A DNA stretch of 64,000 nt from Paramecium sonneborni (Eukaryota; Ciliophora; Oligohymenophorea; Peniculida; Parameciidae). Positions 23,494-35,189 of this stretch are shown in pieces (the first letter of the stretch is position 1; the number at the start of each line of letters is the position of its first letter). Where the stretch lies: NCBI GenBank assembly GCA_905182985.1, contig CAJJDN010000004.1:621361-685360 (forward strand). The letters run 5' to 3'. Position numbers and translations under genes: made by a program. A model generated the notes under the pieces. That model did not search any database. It had not been told where the DNA came from and worked only from the letters and a program-made list of their open reading frames with translations.

Positions 23494-25020
23494 ATGGACA
23501 ATTCTGAGTTATATGAGATACAATATATATTCGGGTCTCAAATTCTGGAGAACAAAATGCAATACTGTGTTAAATGGAAAAATTATCCTAAGTCTTAAAG
23601 AACATGGGAGCCGATTGAGAATTTAGGAATTCATAACATATCCTCAGTTCGTAGATATTAGAGACATGCAGACTATTATCTATTCTATTAGTTTATTTAT
23701 GAAGAATAGGTACAAGGATATAGAGTACATTAAAAATATAATACACTTGAAAAAATTAAAGTAATACCAGATCAATAAGAAGAAGAAAAAATAGACTAAG
23801 CCAATAGTGATAAGCTTAATACAACACTAAAGGAAACTTAAAATATAGACAATATGAAATCGATATCTACACCTAATGAAACAGTAAAAAAGATTACAAG
23901 ATCTACAAGAAAACAGATTTAACAATAACAAGAAGATGGATCACATTCAGATTCTAAGGATTCAGATTTTGGTAAAAAGAGTAGGAAATCAAAATCTAAA
24001 GCTAAATCTTCTTAATCCAGAAAGAAATCTCCAAATTCTGTAGGAGATAAATCTAATCAAACATAACCAAAGAAATCATAACTTATTAAATAGGAATAAA
24101 TTGAAACTGATGAAATCAATTAAGTATAACCTAAATCTTAAGAAAGATAGAATATTAATGGATAAGATAAACCAAATGATGATAACTTAAGTGATAATTC
24201 ATAATCACCAAAAGAATAATCTAAAGTTTAGACAAGATTAAGAAATGTTAAGAATTAAAAATATATTGAATCAATCAAATCAACTACCTATTTTAATTAA
24301 GTTAGAAAAATTATTCAATCTTTGAATGAAGATGAAAAATCCATTGTTACATCTCATATTAATGAAAAAATGAAAGATAATATATTTGAAAATCTTGGGG
24401 CTTTATGTATTTTGGATTATATGTAAAGAAGAGATTAAGTATTGAATGAAATCAAATAGTAAGAATATGTTTCTCCTTTAAAAGGGGAAAATATTCATTT
24501 ATTCAATAAAAAAACTAAGAAGAATAAAAAATTAGAAAAATCATCTATTAAAATGGAATCTTAAAGATCTACAGACATAGCTTGTCATCCTAACTCTAAA
24601 AGACTTGTTAGATTATCAGCCTTTGAATAAAAAAAAAAAATTATGAAGAAGAAAGATGATCAATGCCATATGGCTGATTTCATGGCTTCTATTAATCAAT
24701 ATCCATAATTTGGGATTGTTTCTACTGAAATAGATTCATACAATTAATATGGATAAATTGGATTCTAAATTGGAGAAGAAATAACTGGACATTATTATGG
24801 AATTAATGCAAATGGAATAAGTAAACCTATCCTTTAATTATATTTTATCATGAAATTTAGAAGAGAAGGAGATAAAACATTTTTATACAATCATGTTACA
24901 TAAGCTGAATGTTACCTCTATGAAAAAGACTTACTATATGATTATGTCTATAAGAATTAGCATTTACTACCTGAGATGTATAATGAACTTATTGTTAAAA
25001 GTGTTTATAATTAATAATGA
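23494..25020 (+). CDS. chromodomain protein with chromoshadow-like C-terminus
   Basis: Chromodomains bind methylated lysines on histone H3 tails. Ciliate HP1-like and Pdd-type proteins act in heterochromatin and DNA elimination. This single-exon gene encodes 508 aa. Residues about 5-50 form a chromodomain: YEIQYIFGSQILENKMQYCV, then KWKNYPKSQRTWEPIENL with the aromatic-cage W and WEP residues. The middle is a long Lys/Ser/Gln-rich linker typical of nuclear proteins. The last 120 residues include LQLYFIMKFRREGDKTFLYN and HVTQAECYLYEKDLL, which fit a divergent chromoshadow domain (dimerisation). A second, short chromodomain gene lies at 44440. Confidence 0.82.
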
Positions 25021-25131
25021 CAATTTTAATTTTATTTTTTATATATCATTACCTACAAATCTTTATTTAGAACTAACTGAAGAAACTACTCTATTCTCAG
25101 GTCTTATCAGTTGAAATACAAAAAAAAGAAT

Positions 25132-25590
25132 ATGATGCTGCGAGAATACCATAATCTTAGAATAATTAAAATTAAAACTATTCATACTAATATTATTTTT
25201 TAAAATATCAATCTAACTCTTAACAAAAATAAACCTAAAATTAACAGTAATCTTTATCCTTCATTCATTTTTCAAAATTAATATACTAGAAATTAATTTG
25301 AAGAAGCTATAAGAAGACCCTAATTACATATTAATTAACAATAAAAATATCAATAATATGAGAGAATGAGGGTTCAGTAAGAGTATGAAGAAAATATCAG
25401 ATAGAAGACCAATCATATAAGGAATTTGCACAAAGATATTATAATGAAAACAAAACAAAATCATCTATTCTAAAGAAGAAAAATATAGTTTGAAGAATCT
25501 ATGAAGGAAATAATAGTATTTAAACTATCTATACGCATTAGCAAGATTTTAAAGATAAAGGGTAAAAGTTATGAATGGATTTTAAATTGA
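25132..25590 (+). CDS. small Gln/Arg-rich coiled-coil protein
   Basis: An ORF of 152 codons. The 3' half (QFEEAIRRPQLHINQQQKYQ, then Glu/Arg/Gln-rich helices) looks coding. The 5' half also has a Gln/Asn-rich alternative frame beginning at an ATGA overlap with the previous stop, so the first exon is uncertain. No family recognised. Confidence 0.4.
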
Positions 25591-25777
25591 ATTATCTTTA
25601 TTTCTATTTTTAATTCAACTCTTTTATTTCAATATTAGCATATATCTATATTTATATCCTTCCACTATATAATTCTATTATCATTATTAGTCAAATAATA
25701 AGTTCTAAAAGCTATTGTTAGTTCTATAATTTTAATAAATTAAATAAGAATTGTGTTTATTATAAATTGAATTATTT

Positions 25778-26753
25778 ATGGATTATTAAGAATTGTATGA
25801 TTTGAGAAAAAAACTTGTTGATTGGAAAAAGTTTCCTACAGAAACCATTAATATTTTGAAATAATTAGAATAATCTCCACTTGATTGGGATTCTGTTAAT
25901 AAATCAAAAATATAAAAAACTTTGCATACTCTAACAATTATAGATGATAAAAACAATCTTTAAATTACTACTATTAAAGCAAAAGCTTCAGCTTTATAAG
26001 ATCGTTTTAAAAGACTCTCTTAAGCTTAGGATATTCAAAGAACATAATAAAATCAATAAAATTAATCTATTGAAGAAATCAAGGTCTAAAAGTAAAATAG
26101 TATTTAGAGTATTTAAAGCAGCAAATCATTACCTGATATAGAACTTTTTGTCAATTATAAAATACCCTATCCAGCTTATGCTGATAGACTGAAATACCTA
26201 AATGGAATAAGCAAAATGTTTATTGCAAATATTTTGACCTTTAAAAAAGATAATGATTTAAATGATTAAGATTATTAAACTATAAAAGAATGTGTGGAGA
26301 TAATGGAGAAAACCATCTATTATAAAAGAAGCTCAGAAAATAGTTCTAAAAAAGCTTATGAATAAGATTTGAGAATTTTAGCGGGCTTTTTGAAGAAAGA
26401 TAAGAATGGATCTTTAACTTATAGAATTTTTACAAAAGCTTTTGATCCTATTTATGCAGCTTAATTAAGGTATAAAAAATAATTAAATAATATATAGAGC
26501 AGCTGATTGGGTTGATGACGAAACTAAATAAGAATAGGCAAGAATAATTAAAGAGAAAATGGAAGCAGAATAAATAGGTTTTTATAAGGATTTGAGTAAA
26601 AGAGAGATGGAAGGAGTAGAAGGAAAGACTTGTAAAGGATGTGGACAAAAAAAAGTATATCTTGTTGATGAAAAATAAACTCGTGCATCAGATGAACCAA
26701 CAACGAAATTCTTTGAATGTTATAATTGTGGAGACAAATTTAGAATCTGTTGA
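25778..26753 (+). CDS. transcription elongation factor TFIIS
   Basis: TFIIS enters the RNA polymerase II pore and stimulates cleavage of backtracked RNA. The spliced protein (one 28-nt intron at 26470-26497) is 315 aa, the normal length. An N-terminal helical region (domain I-like) is followed by a central domain with YPAYADRLKYLNGISKMF-like helices and ILAGFLKKDKNGSLTYRIFT. The C-terminal zinc ribbon has CKGCGQKKVYLV, then QTRASDEPTTKFFECYNCGD and FRIC at the end. The acidic DE pair needed for cleavage is present, though the usual RSADEP is RASDEP here. All four zinc Cys are intact. Confidence 0.93.
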
Positions 26754-26824
26754 TTAAAAACAGTCATATTTATATCTAGCTTTTTTATATTATATTGTTT
26801 TAACAGCTAGTGCATTTATTCATT

Positions 26825-27633
26825 TCATTCAATTTAAAGCCACTTTTTTCTTTTTTCTATTTCTGTTGCTCCTTTTGTTTAATATAAGGATTATATATCC
26901 TCTCCTGACAATAACTTTTAATCTTCCTCAGGCTTCCAATAAATAAAGTAATTTTTTTCCTCTAAGAATTTTTTTAAATTTTCAAAGCTTCCTGAACAAG
27001 CTTTGAGAAGTGAAATCGTTTTCTCAAATGGTATATCATACCATAAACTCAAATCATGTAATGCATTTTAAAATTATTCCTATTTTTATCTTTAGATTTA
27101 TTGATAGTTGGGGTTAGTGGGAAATCTTTATTCTTGATATGTCGGTGCAGAACAATAAAGAATATACTTTTGTAAATCAGTAAGTTAATAATAGTTTTAA
27201 GGCTAAGGTTAAACTTCTGGTTAGATTCTCCTTTTTTTCTTCAATTCAGGTTCAACTAATTGTTTTATTTCTTTTTTGTTTTATGTTGAATCCTTTTTAT
27301 CTTTCTTCTCCTCATTTATTTTACAAATTTATATTTGATTTCTATCCTTAAATAATGTTCCCTCCAAACCATTTTTTTTAATAAATTCAACAATTTATTA
27401 TAAATTATCTTCACTTAAATTCTTTATCAAATTAATATATCTCCTCTTTAAATCATCAGGGGTCTTTCTTTTGCATTTTTCGGATAATTCTTCAAAGTGT
27501 TTATAGCTTAGCTTTTCAGTTAACATTTTTTCTGTGATTAATAGATCTTCATATAATGAAAATTAGCTTTCATCTAAATATTAAACTATTAATTATCAAA
27601 TTAAATACATACCAATCCTTTTTTCTTACTCAT
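26825..27633 (-). CDS. RAP1-like protein (Myb-like and RCT-like regions)
   Basis: RAP1 (TERF2IP) is a shelterin subunit that sits on telomeres via a TRF partner or by itself. The spliced gene (23-nt intron near the start) encodes 261 aa. Residues about 20-75 look like a Myb/SANT helix bundle ending KTPDDLKRRYINLIKNLSED, where the Myb domain of RAP1 has TxxSWxxRYxxxL. A basic Gln/Lys linker follows. The C-terminal 90 residues match the RAP1 C-terminal domain: WYDIPFEKTISLLKACSGSF, ENLKKFLEEKNYF, a W-x-PEED segment and TKGATEIEKRKKWL. In vertebrate RAP1 the equivalent is a SGxxxxxxxFLE, W-T-x-x-DD, G-x-x-x-V-x-x-R order. The assignment rests on pattern matching only, and the protein is shorter than animal RAP1 (about 400 aa). 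Confidence 0.55.
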
Positions 27634-27703
27634 AAGTGTGCTCTCTGATTTATTGTTGTATAAATTTCAACATAATATATAAAACAAATTAATAATTTTT
27701 TTA

Positions 27704-28732
27704 TCATTTTCTTTTTATTTTTGAAAAATAAATATTTTTATATAAAAATGGTTTTGCTAATTTGATTTATTTTAACTATGTGGATTCTGGTCTTTCAAAT
27801 ACATCTAACTATCGAATAATTTTAGGATCTTTTCCTATAAGTCTTGTACAATCTAAAATAGGCTTTAATAATAATGATCCTTTGTTTTTCATTTTATTTT
27901 CGTCATTTATTTATGTACTTATCATTTTACTAGCATTTGATATCTCATCCATCTCTTTAATTTTCTCCATTGCTTTTTTCATCCCATCTGCAAAATCTAA
28001 TATTTGACTCTTATTAAATTTAGATTTTTAAAATATAGGAGTTTACAACTATTATAAAATAGTACTTCCTTTTAATTCTTTATAAACTTGAATTCTAAGT
28101 GGAGTTTTTAATTGAGAACTAGAAGAATTAGTATGATAGTTATTTTAGTTATCATCATCATCTACTAGCGGTAGTAACTTTATAAAGGAATAATGTTTAG
28201 TTTTCTATCTCTAAACATTGGCTCTTTTAATAGGATTAGCAACTATATCTGGCATTGTCTTACAAATTTATACTGCATTAGATTCAACTTTGCTGTCGTA
28301 TTTTTCTATAAGCCTATGCAATTTTTAGATATCCCTCTTTGGTTATTCTAGTGTTGGACTGATTAATGGTTATTCTATGCTAGTATTTTACAATAAGATT
28401 TTTTTTGGTGTAATTAAATAAAAAAAATTCCTAAGACTCAATAATTTTAAAATGTACTTTTTTAGTTTTAATTCATTTGATTAAGGTATATCAGATTATT
28501 TTATTCTTTCATGTTAAGCAATAAATTTAGGCGCAAATTTCAATTCTTTTGATTAACTTGATGAATACTCTTCTAATTATTTTTTAATTCCTCTTCCACA
28601 CTCTTCACATTCACAACTTTTATTTCTTAATAAAATAGGAACAGAAGAAATTTAATATGAGTTTAGAAACGATGATGATTTTTTTATTTTTCTTTTTTTT
28701 TGTAAAATAGTGTTTAGGATTCTTTTATGCAT
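27704..28732 (-). CDS. protein of unknown function, basic and Gln/Ser-rich
   Basis: Open for 343 codons from ATG to TGA; a probable 27-nt in-frame intron (GTACAT...CTTAG, minus strand, about 28451-28477) would leave 334. The N-terminus has a CECEECGRGIKKQLEEY block with three closely spaced Cys, possibly metal-binding. Then Pro/Gln/Lys-rich stretches, a DDDDNQNNYHTNSSSSQ low-complexity patch, and a C-terminal helix beginning ILDFADGMKKAMEKIKEMDE. The end is very basic (KIKRK). Perhaps nuclear; no family recognised. Confidence 0.6.
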
Positions 28733-28928
28733 TTTTTTTTTTAATATTCATAAAACAATGTATAGCATGATTTTTTTTATAAATATGCTCCAATTTCACT
28801 CTGATGAAATTTAATAATTAAATCTAATAATTAATACTTAAAAAAAATTTTTATTTCTAATTCTATTAAAATATTATAATATATCAATGATTAAGATTAC
28901 TTTTATTTCATTAATTAAATTAATAAAA

Positions 28929-30322
28929 ATGGAGGGTGAACGTTCTTTAAATGAAGACCTTCATGTGCCTTATTAATAGTTTCCTACATATTAATAAAAG
29001 ACTATTGAATTATTCTGCCAAGAATATGGTCATCGAGATTAAAAGATTCAATATCTAAATTTGACTCGCCAGAGTGATATTGTACGATAAAGACTACAAT
29101 GTATTAAATGTATTACTGGTCCTTACTCTGATTATCGACAAGATGTTGCTATTCTAAAAGATGTACAATATTAAAATAATTCAAAGGTTTTAAAGGATGA
29201 TATGAATGTATTAAAATACACAAAATTTTAAGGTAATATTTTATAAGAATTTTCTAATCTTTACCATTCTTTAAATTTAGACTTCACCAAAGATGACATA
29301 GAATTTGTACTTTATTTATTAATCTAGAAATTTGCTTCTTATCAAAAATAGATTTTATTCTTACTCAAAGAATGCAAAAAGGAAATTATGAATAGATTTG
29401 ATTAATATTAGGAATTGAAGGTTACAATAAAATCATTTGTAGATGATTTTAAACCTGTAAAAAATTTAATTATTGTAGTTTTTTGATTTTAATGCATAAT
29501 AAACAGAACTAATCGAATACTCTAAATAAGGTTAGAATCCACACCCAAAATCTTAACAGAAATTAAATAAATCACTTGATGAATATGTAAAAAAAATACA
29601 TGAATAAAATGAAAAATAGAAAGAATAGCTGGAAGGTAAATTGAAGACATTTAAAGAGAAGGTGAATGACTTTACTAAGAAATATTGGAGGTAAAAATAA
29701 TATGTATTAAACAAGCATTCATATTTGTAAACTAGACTAAGAAATGGAAAACATTTAGAACAACATTAATGAATTAAAAAATATATTTTCTCAAAATAAC
29801 TTTACCAAATCAGAATTATCAAATGATTATATACCAAGAGTTTTGTAGACAATATCAAAAGATTATGAAGATACTTCAAAAGTTGAAAATATTAAATAAA
29901 TTTATACCAGCATTCATGCTGGCCTTAATTATAAGCTTGTTAGAGAATAATTAAAAAACAATACTTAAAAAAATTTACTCTTTATTTTCTAGTGCTCAAA
30001 TTCTTAAAAATTTGGAGCTTTTATTAATTAATAAAACCCAAAGTGTAGCTTAATGTTTTAATTAAGTAAAAAATAAATTTACTTAATTAAATAATTACCA
30101 CCAAATTAGAGCCCTTTAATCGTTAATTAGAGTGCTAATGACAATAGCTTACTTTTAAAATTTGGAAATGAGGACTTAGTTATTTAATCAACATTTACAA
30201 AATGCTACTCTAAATTAGGTCAAGGTTTCGAAGCAAGTGAATACCAAATAGGCAATCTAGAGATGCATTTAGCAAATGCTTCAGAATTCAACATATCAGC
30301 TTTAGAGATATTTGAAATGTGA
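28929..30322 (+). CDS. TLDc-domain protein with N-terminal B-box-like region
   Basis: Introns of 22 and 25 nt give 448 aa. TLDc domains occur in oxidation-resistance and V-ATPase-regulating proteins and are very abundant in Paramecium. The N-terminus has FCQEYGHRDQKIQYLNLT and LQCIKC, a degenerate B-box-like zinc region. A central coiled coil (about residues 190-260, for example LDEYVKKIHEQNEKQKEQLE) leads to the TLDc part: NSQKFGAFINQQNPKCSLMF, a SKKQIYLIKQ strand, LLLKFGNEDLVIQ, and the end EMHLANASEFNISALEIFEM. This is the usual layout of the ciliate family. Good confidence in the fold; the specific role is unknown. Confidence 0.7.
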
Positions 30323-30790
30323 AATATTAAATTTAATAAAAGAATTTTTTTTCTGGCATACTTTTTCTGAATCCCTATTAGTTAGAATAAACTTTTCATC
30401 GAAACTATTTCATAGAATAAATAAATTTCCATTTTTTTTGATTCTCTTATTTTATTTCCTATGAGTAATTCTATATACTAAAAGTCATTTAGACTAAAAA
30501 TTTATTTTCTGATAAGCATTGAAAAAATTTAATTATTTTTTTTTTTTTATTCCTTTAGAAAACATTTTAATCTGGTTATTTAAAAATTTTTTAACCAAAA
30601 ACTTAATTACATATGTTTATAAGATATTTTTTTTTTAATTTCTCAAAAGATTAAAAAAGAATAAAGTTAAAAAATGAATCAGAAAGCATTACTATTGATA
30701 TAAAGTTTATATTTAGATTGTTTTGTTATCAATTGAAATGCATGATGAAATCTTTCTAATTATTCTGAAGAATTTATAAATATTGAAGGG
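30323..30790. other. AT-rich spacer with possible upstream exon
   Basis: Long T and A runs. An ATG at 30674 opens a short frame (MNQKALLLIQSLYLDCF) that could be a first exon of the next small gene, but I could not place the intron. Confidence 0.3.
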
Positions 30791-31150
30791 ATGCAAAATA
30801 ACATATTGAAAGATCTTAAAAATATTCTGAAAGAAGGATGGTTGGAAAATCAATCAAGAATTTAAAATACGCAGAAAGTAATTGTTTTATGAAAAAGGGT
30901 ATAGGTTTTTTCTGACCAAAACAATTTTGTATATGTTTAGGAACAATAACATAGCAATCAACTCAAATTATTGCATTATGAACTATTAGCAGAATAAAAT
31001 CATGTTAAGAAGAAAAAAACTCAGAGAGAATATATTAATAAATTTATAAATAATTATAGAAAATTTATACACCAGAAACAATTTTTGTTTAATATCTAAT
31101 AATAATTTATGGAAGGAGGCTTAAAATTTGAATTATTGGAAAAGCTATGA
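30791..31150 (+). CDS. small helical protein of unknown function
   Basis: From the ATG at 30791, removal of one 27-nt intron (GTAATTG...GTATAG) gives 111 codons. It starts MQNNILKDLKNILKEGWLEN and ends FELLEKL. Rich in Gln, Lys and aromatic residues. The true start may be further upstream because the frame is open back to about 30755. No family recognised. Confidence 0.4.
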
Positions 31151-31531
31151 TTAAATCACAAATGAAAAAAAATTAATTTATGATTATTTTGATTGATTTG
31201 GCAATAATCTAACAATTTATATAATTTATAGGGAGCTTTTAATATGTTTTCTACAAGTGCTTATGATATTTTTGTCAACTATATATAATATTTTATATGT
31301 AAAATAATATATTTAAAAAGTTTATATTATAATGTTGCTATTGTAAACAAAATACAATAATTTAAGAGAACAACAATTTAATCTATAATCATAAACATAT
31401 TTAATTATTCTTTACGTCAAAAAATCTAACTCAGTCTCATTATCTAAAAAATAGACTTTAAAATATTTAATCACATATCTAAATTAATAGAAAATAAAAT
31501 ATAAATAAAATCTTAAGTTCTTTTCAATAAT
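31151..31531. other. no gene seen
   Basis: AT-rich spacer upstream of the Ulp1-like gene. Nothing that I can support in it. Confidence 0.5.
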
Positions 31532-34500
31532 ATGTCCTCCTAAGAAAAAGAAGATTAATAATAATACACAATTAAATAAAGCTAAATAGTTGATTGGAAA
31601 AAAGAAATCTAAGTTCATGGATTGAAATATATATAGACAAATAAATTTAAATACGAGGGTTTTTAATTTAATGAAAGAAATTATGGAGTAACAGTAGATT
31701 ATAAATTTTTAAATACTATTTTATCGAACGATTATTTAGAAAGTCAACATATACAATTTTTTATGAATTTATTTAAATAAGTATTTAAAGAAAAATTGGT
31801 AAAATAAAAGAATAATTTAATAGATTGCGCCTGCTTTTTGTCACTTTTTTGCAGAATTCTATACACAATCAACAGAATAAATTTCTTGGAATTTTAATAA
31901 ATTAATAGATTTTGATAAAAGTAACATATAAGCTGTGGGTTAAAGTGAAAACAATAATTCTTCGTGGAAATTTGAAAAAGAATAAAAATAATAGTCAGAT
32001 TAGAACGTGTAAGTTAAATATGATAATGAAAAAGATTCAGATTAAGATTAAGAGGAAATTATAGAAATTAAAGCATAAGATGAAGATGATGAAAATCTAA
32101 ATATGAATGAGTACAAAAATGAAAAAATATAAATAGAAAAAATAATGGATAAAAAAATATATGATGAAGAAATGTGTTAAAAAAATAATGAAAATATAAA
32201 TTTTTAAGAAATATAAATAGTAGTAGGTAACGATTATAAATAAAATGATAACTAGGAAATAAAACAAATTAATAGTTAAGAATAAAATTTAGAAAATGAA
32301 AAAAATAATATAGATTTAGTGGAGCTAACTGAAACTAATCAAAATTGGTAGGTAGTAAAGGTAGAATAGAACGAAAAATAAAACGACTAAAATAAATAGT
32401 AACTTGAATCTAATATATAAAATATAAATAATGAATAGGAAGTTTAAAATACAAATATTTCCAATTAAAGTTAAATAGCAGTAACTCAAACTAAATAAGA
32501 TAATGTAATTATTGAATAAGAAAACTAACATGAATTAACTTAATAAGATCAAGATAAACTTGAATCTAATAAATAAGATATAAATATTGAATAGGAAGTT
32601 TAAAATACAAATATTTCCAATTAAAGTTAAATAGCAGTAACTCAAACTAAATAAGATAATGTAAGTATAGAATAAGAAAACTAACACGAAGTAACTTAAT
32701 AAGATCAAGATAAACTTGAATCTAATAAATAAGATATAAATAATGAATAGGAAGTTTAAAATACAAATATTTCCAATTAAAGTTAAATAGCAGTAACTCA
32801 AACTAAATAAGATAATGTAATTATAGAATAAGAAAACTAACATGAAGTAACTTAATAAGATCAAGAATAACTTGAATCTAATAAATAAAATATAAATAAT
32901 GAATAGGAAGTTTAAAATACAAATATTTCCAATTAAAGTTAAATAGCAGTAACTCAAACTAAACAAGATAATGTAAATATAGAATAAGAAAACTAACACG
33001 AAGTAACTTAATAAGATCATGATAAACTTGAATCTAATAAATAAAATATAAATACTGAATAGGAAGTTTAAAATACAAATATTTCCAATTAAAGTTAAAT
33101 AGCAGTAACTCAAACTAAATAAGATAATGTAAATATAGAATAAGAAAACTAACACGAAGTAACTTAATAAGATCATGATAAACTTGAATCTAATAAATAA
33201 AATATAAATACTGAATAGGAAGTTTAAAATACAAATATTTCCAATTAAAGTTAAATAGCAGTAACTCAAACTAAATAAGATAATGTAAATATAGAATAAG
33301 AAAACTAACACGAAGTAACTTAATAAGATCATGATAAACTTGAATCTAATAAATAAAATATAAATACTGAATAGGAAGTTTAAAATACAAATATTTCCAA
33401 TTAAAGTTAAATAGCAGTAACTCAAACTAAATAAGATAATGTAAATATAGAATAAGAAAACTAACACGAAGTAACTTAATAAGATCATGATAAACTTGAA
33501 TCTAATAAATAAAATATAAATACTGAATAGGAAGTTTAAAATACAAATATTTCCAATTAAAGTTAAATAGCAGTAACTCAAACTAAATAAGATAATGTAA
33601 ATATAGAATAAGAAAACTAACACGAAGTAACTTAATAAGATCATGATAAACTTGAATCTAATAAATAAAATATAAATACTGAATAGGAAGTTTAAAATAC
33701 AAATATTTCCAATTAAAGTTAAATAGCAGTAACTCAAACTAAATAAGATAATGTAAATATAGAATAAGAAAACTAACACGAAGTAACTTAATAAGATCAT
33801 GATAAACTTGAATCTAATAAATAAAATATAAATACTGAATAGGAAGTTTAAAATACAAATATTTCCAATTAAAGTTAAATAGCAGTAACCCAAAGTACAT
33901 AAGATAATGTAATTATAGAATAAGAAAATTAACACGAAGTAACTTAAAAAGATCGAGAATAACTTGAATCTAATAAATAAAATACAAATATTGCATAGGA
34001 AGTTTAAAATACAAATATTTCCAATTAAAGTTAAATAGCAGTAACTCAAACTAAATAAGATAATGTAATTATAGAATAAGAAAACTAACATGAAGTAACT
34101 TAATAAGATCAAGAATAACTTGAATCTAATAAATAAAATATAAATAATGAATAGGAAATTTAAAATACAAATATTTCCAATTAAAGTTAAATAGCAGTAC
34201 ACCAAAGTACATAAGATAATTAAAATATCGAATAAGAAAACTAACACGAAGTAACTTAATAAGATCGAGAATAACTTGAATCTAATTAATAAAATACAAA
34301 TATTGCATAGGAAGTTTAAAATACAAATATTTCCAATTAAGGTTAAATAGCAGTAACTCAAACTAAATAAGATAATGTAATTATAGAATAAGAAAACTAA
34401 CACGAAGTAACTTAATAAGATCGAGAATAACTTGAATCTAATAAATAAAATACAAATATTGCATAGGAAGTTTAAAATTCAACTATTACCAATTAAAGTT

Positions 34501-35107
34501 AACCAATAGTTTAACAATAAACAATTCCGCTGCAACCATAATAATCACCAGCCACCAAGCAATTTACATTTGTTATCACAGGTATGTCTTTCGATTAACA
34601 AAAAAAATAAAAATATTAAACTCATAAATTACCTATGTTACTAAATTAATATGCTCAAATGAATGGTCTTGTTTCAACAAAAGATTTAATAAACTAAGAT
34701 TTTTTATATTTTCCTATAAATTTAAGTCAAGCTCATTGGATTAGTGTTGTAATAAACTTGAAAGATAAGAAAATATATTATTTTGACTCATATTATCAGA
34801 GTGTTGACCAAGATATAAAAGAAGCCATATTTAAAATACTCGAAGAATTAAATTTTTAAGTTTCTACTTTTTCATTTGAAACAAAATGGAATAAATAATC
34901 AAATGGGTAAAATATTTTATTTAATTTAGATTTGATTGTGGTATCTTTATATTGTTATCATTATTACACACATATTAAGGTGATTTAAACTTTTAATATG
35001 ACTAGTATAGAGCATCTTAATTTAGATCTAGAATTTTATATGATTTGGCTATTGTCGGTTCTTAAATAAATTTAACAAAAGAATTATTTGAATCCATTAT
35101 TTAATGA
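31532..35107 (+). CDS. Ulp1/SENP-type (C48) protease with 52-residue Gln-rich repeats
   Basis: C48 peptidases process SUMO and remove it from proteins. Two introns (31799-31823, 25 nt; 34907-34929, 23 nt) leave exactly 1,175 aa with no break inside the repeat. The N-terminal 100 residues include IAPAFCHFFAEFYTQ. A Glu/Gln/Asn-rich linker leads into 13 complete copies of a 52-aa repeat plus a partial one. The C-terminal catalytic domain has NLSQAHWISVVINLKDKKIY (catalytic His), YYFDSYYQ (Asp), and QSNGFDCGIFILLSLL (Gln and the Cys nucleophile), so the triad is intact. The repeat makes up well over half of the protein and probably acts as a flexible or self-associating spacer. Confidence 0.85.
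32403..34503 (+). repeat. tandem repeat, 156 bp unit, 13 full copies plus a partial
   Basis: Each unit begins CTTGAATCT at 32403, 32559, 32715, 32871, 33027, 33183, 33339, 33495, 33651, 33807, 33963, 34119 and 34275, with a partial unit from 34431. Spacing is exactly 156 bp each time, so frame is kept. Encoded unit: LESN, then EQEVQNTNISNQSQIAVTQT, then KQDNV, EQENQHEVTQQD. Units from 33027 to about 33806 are nearly identical while the outer ones differ at scattered sites, which suggests recent expansion from the middle. The opposite strand is also open through the array, by composition only. Confidence 0.95.
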
Positions 35108-35189
35108 AAATTTCAAATCGTTAAAAATATTAAAACAATTGTTATTTAAATATATATAAATTATGATATAGTTTTAATATCATTTATTC
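35108..35189. other. short spacer
   Basis: AT-rich; no feature seen. Confidence 0.4.

Noticed and set aside
32535..34403. 622-codon minus-strand ORF with Leu/Ile/Phe/Tyr-rich repeats
   Set aside because: It is the antisense of the 156-bp repeat. It looks hydrophobic only because Gln, Asn and Glu codons read in reverse give such residues. The plus strand has the intact protease gene in one frame with introns that fit.
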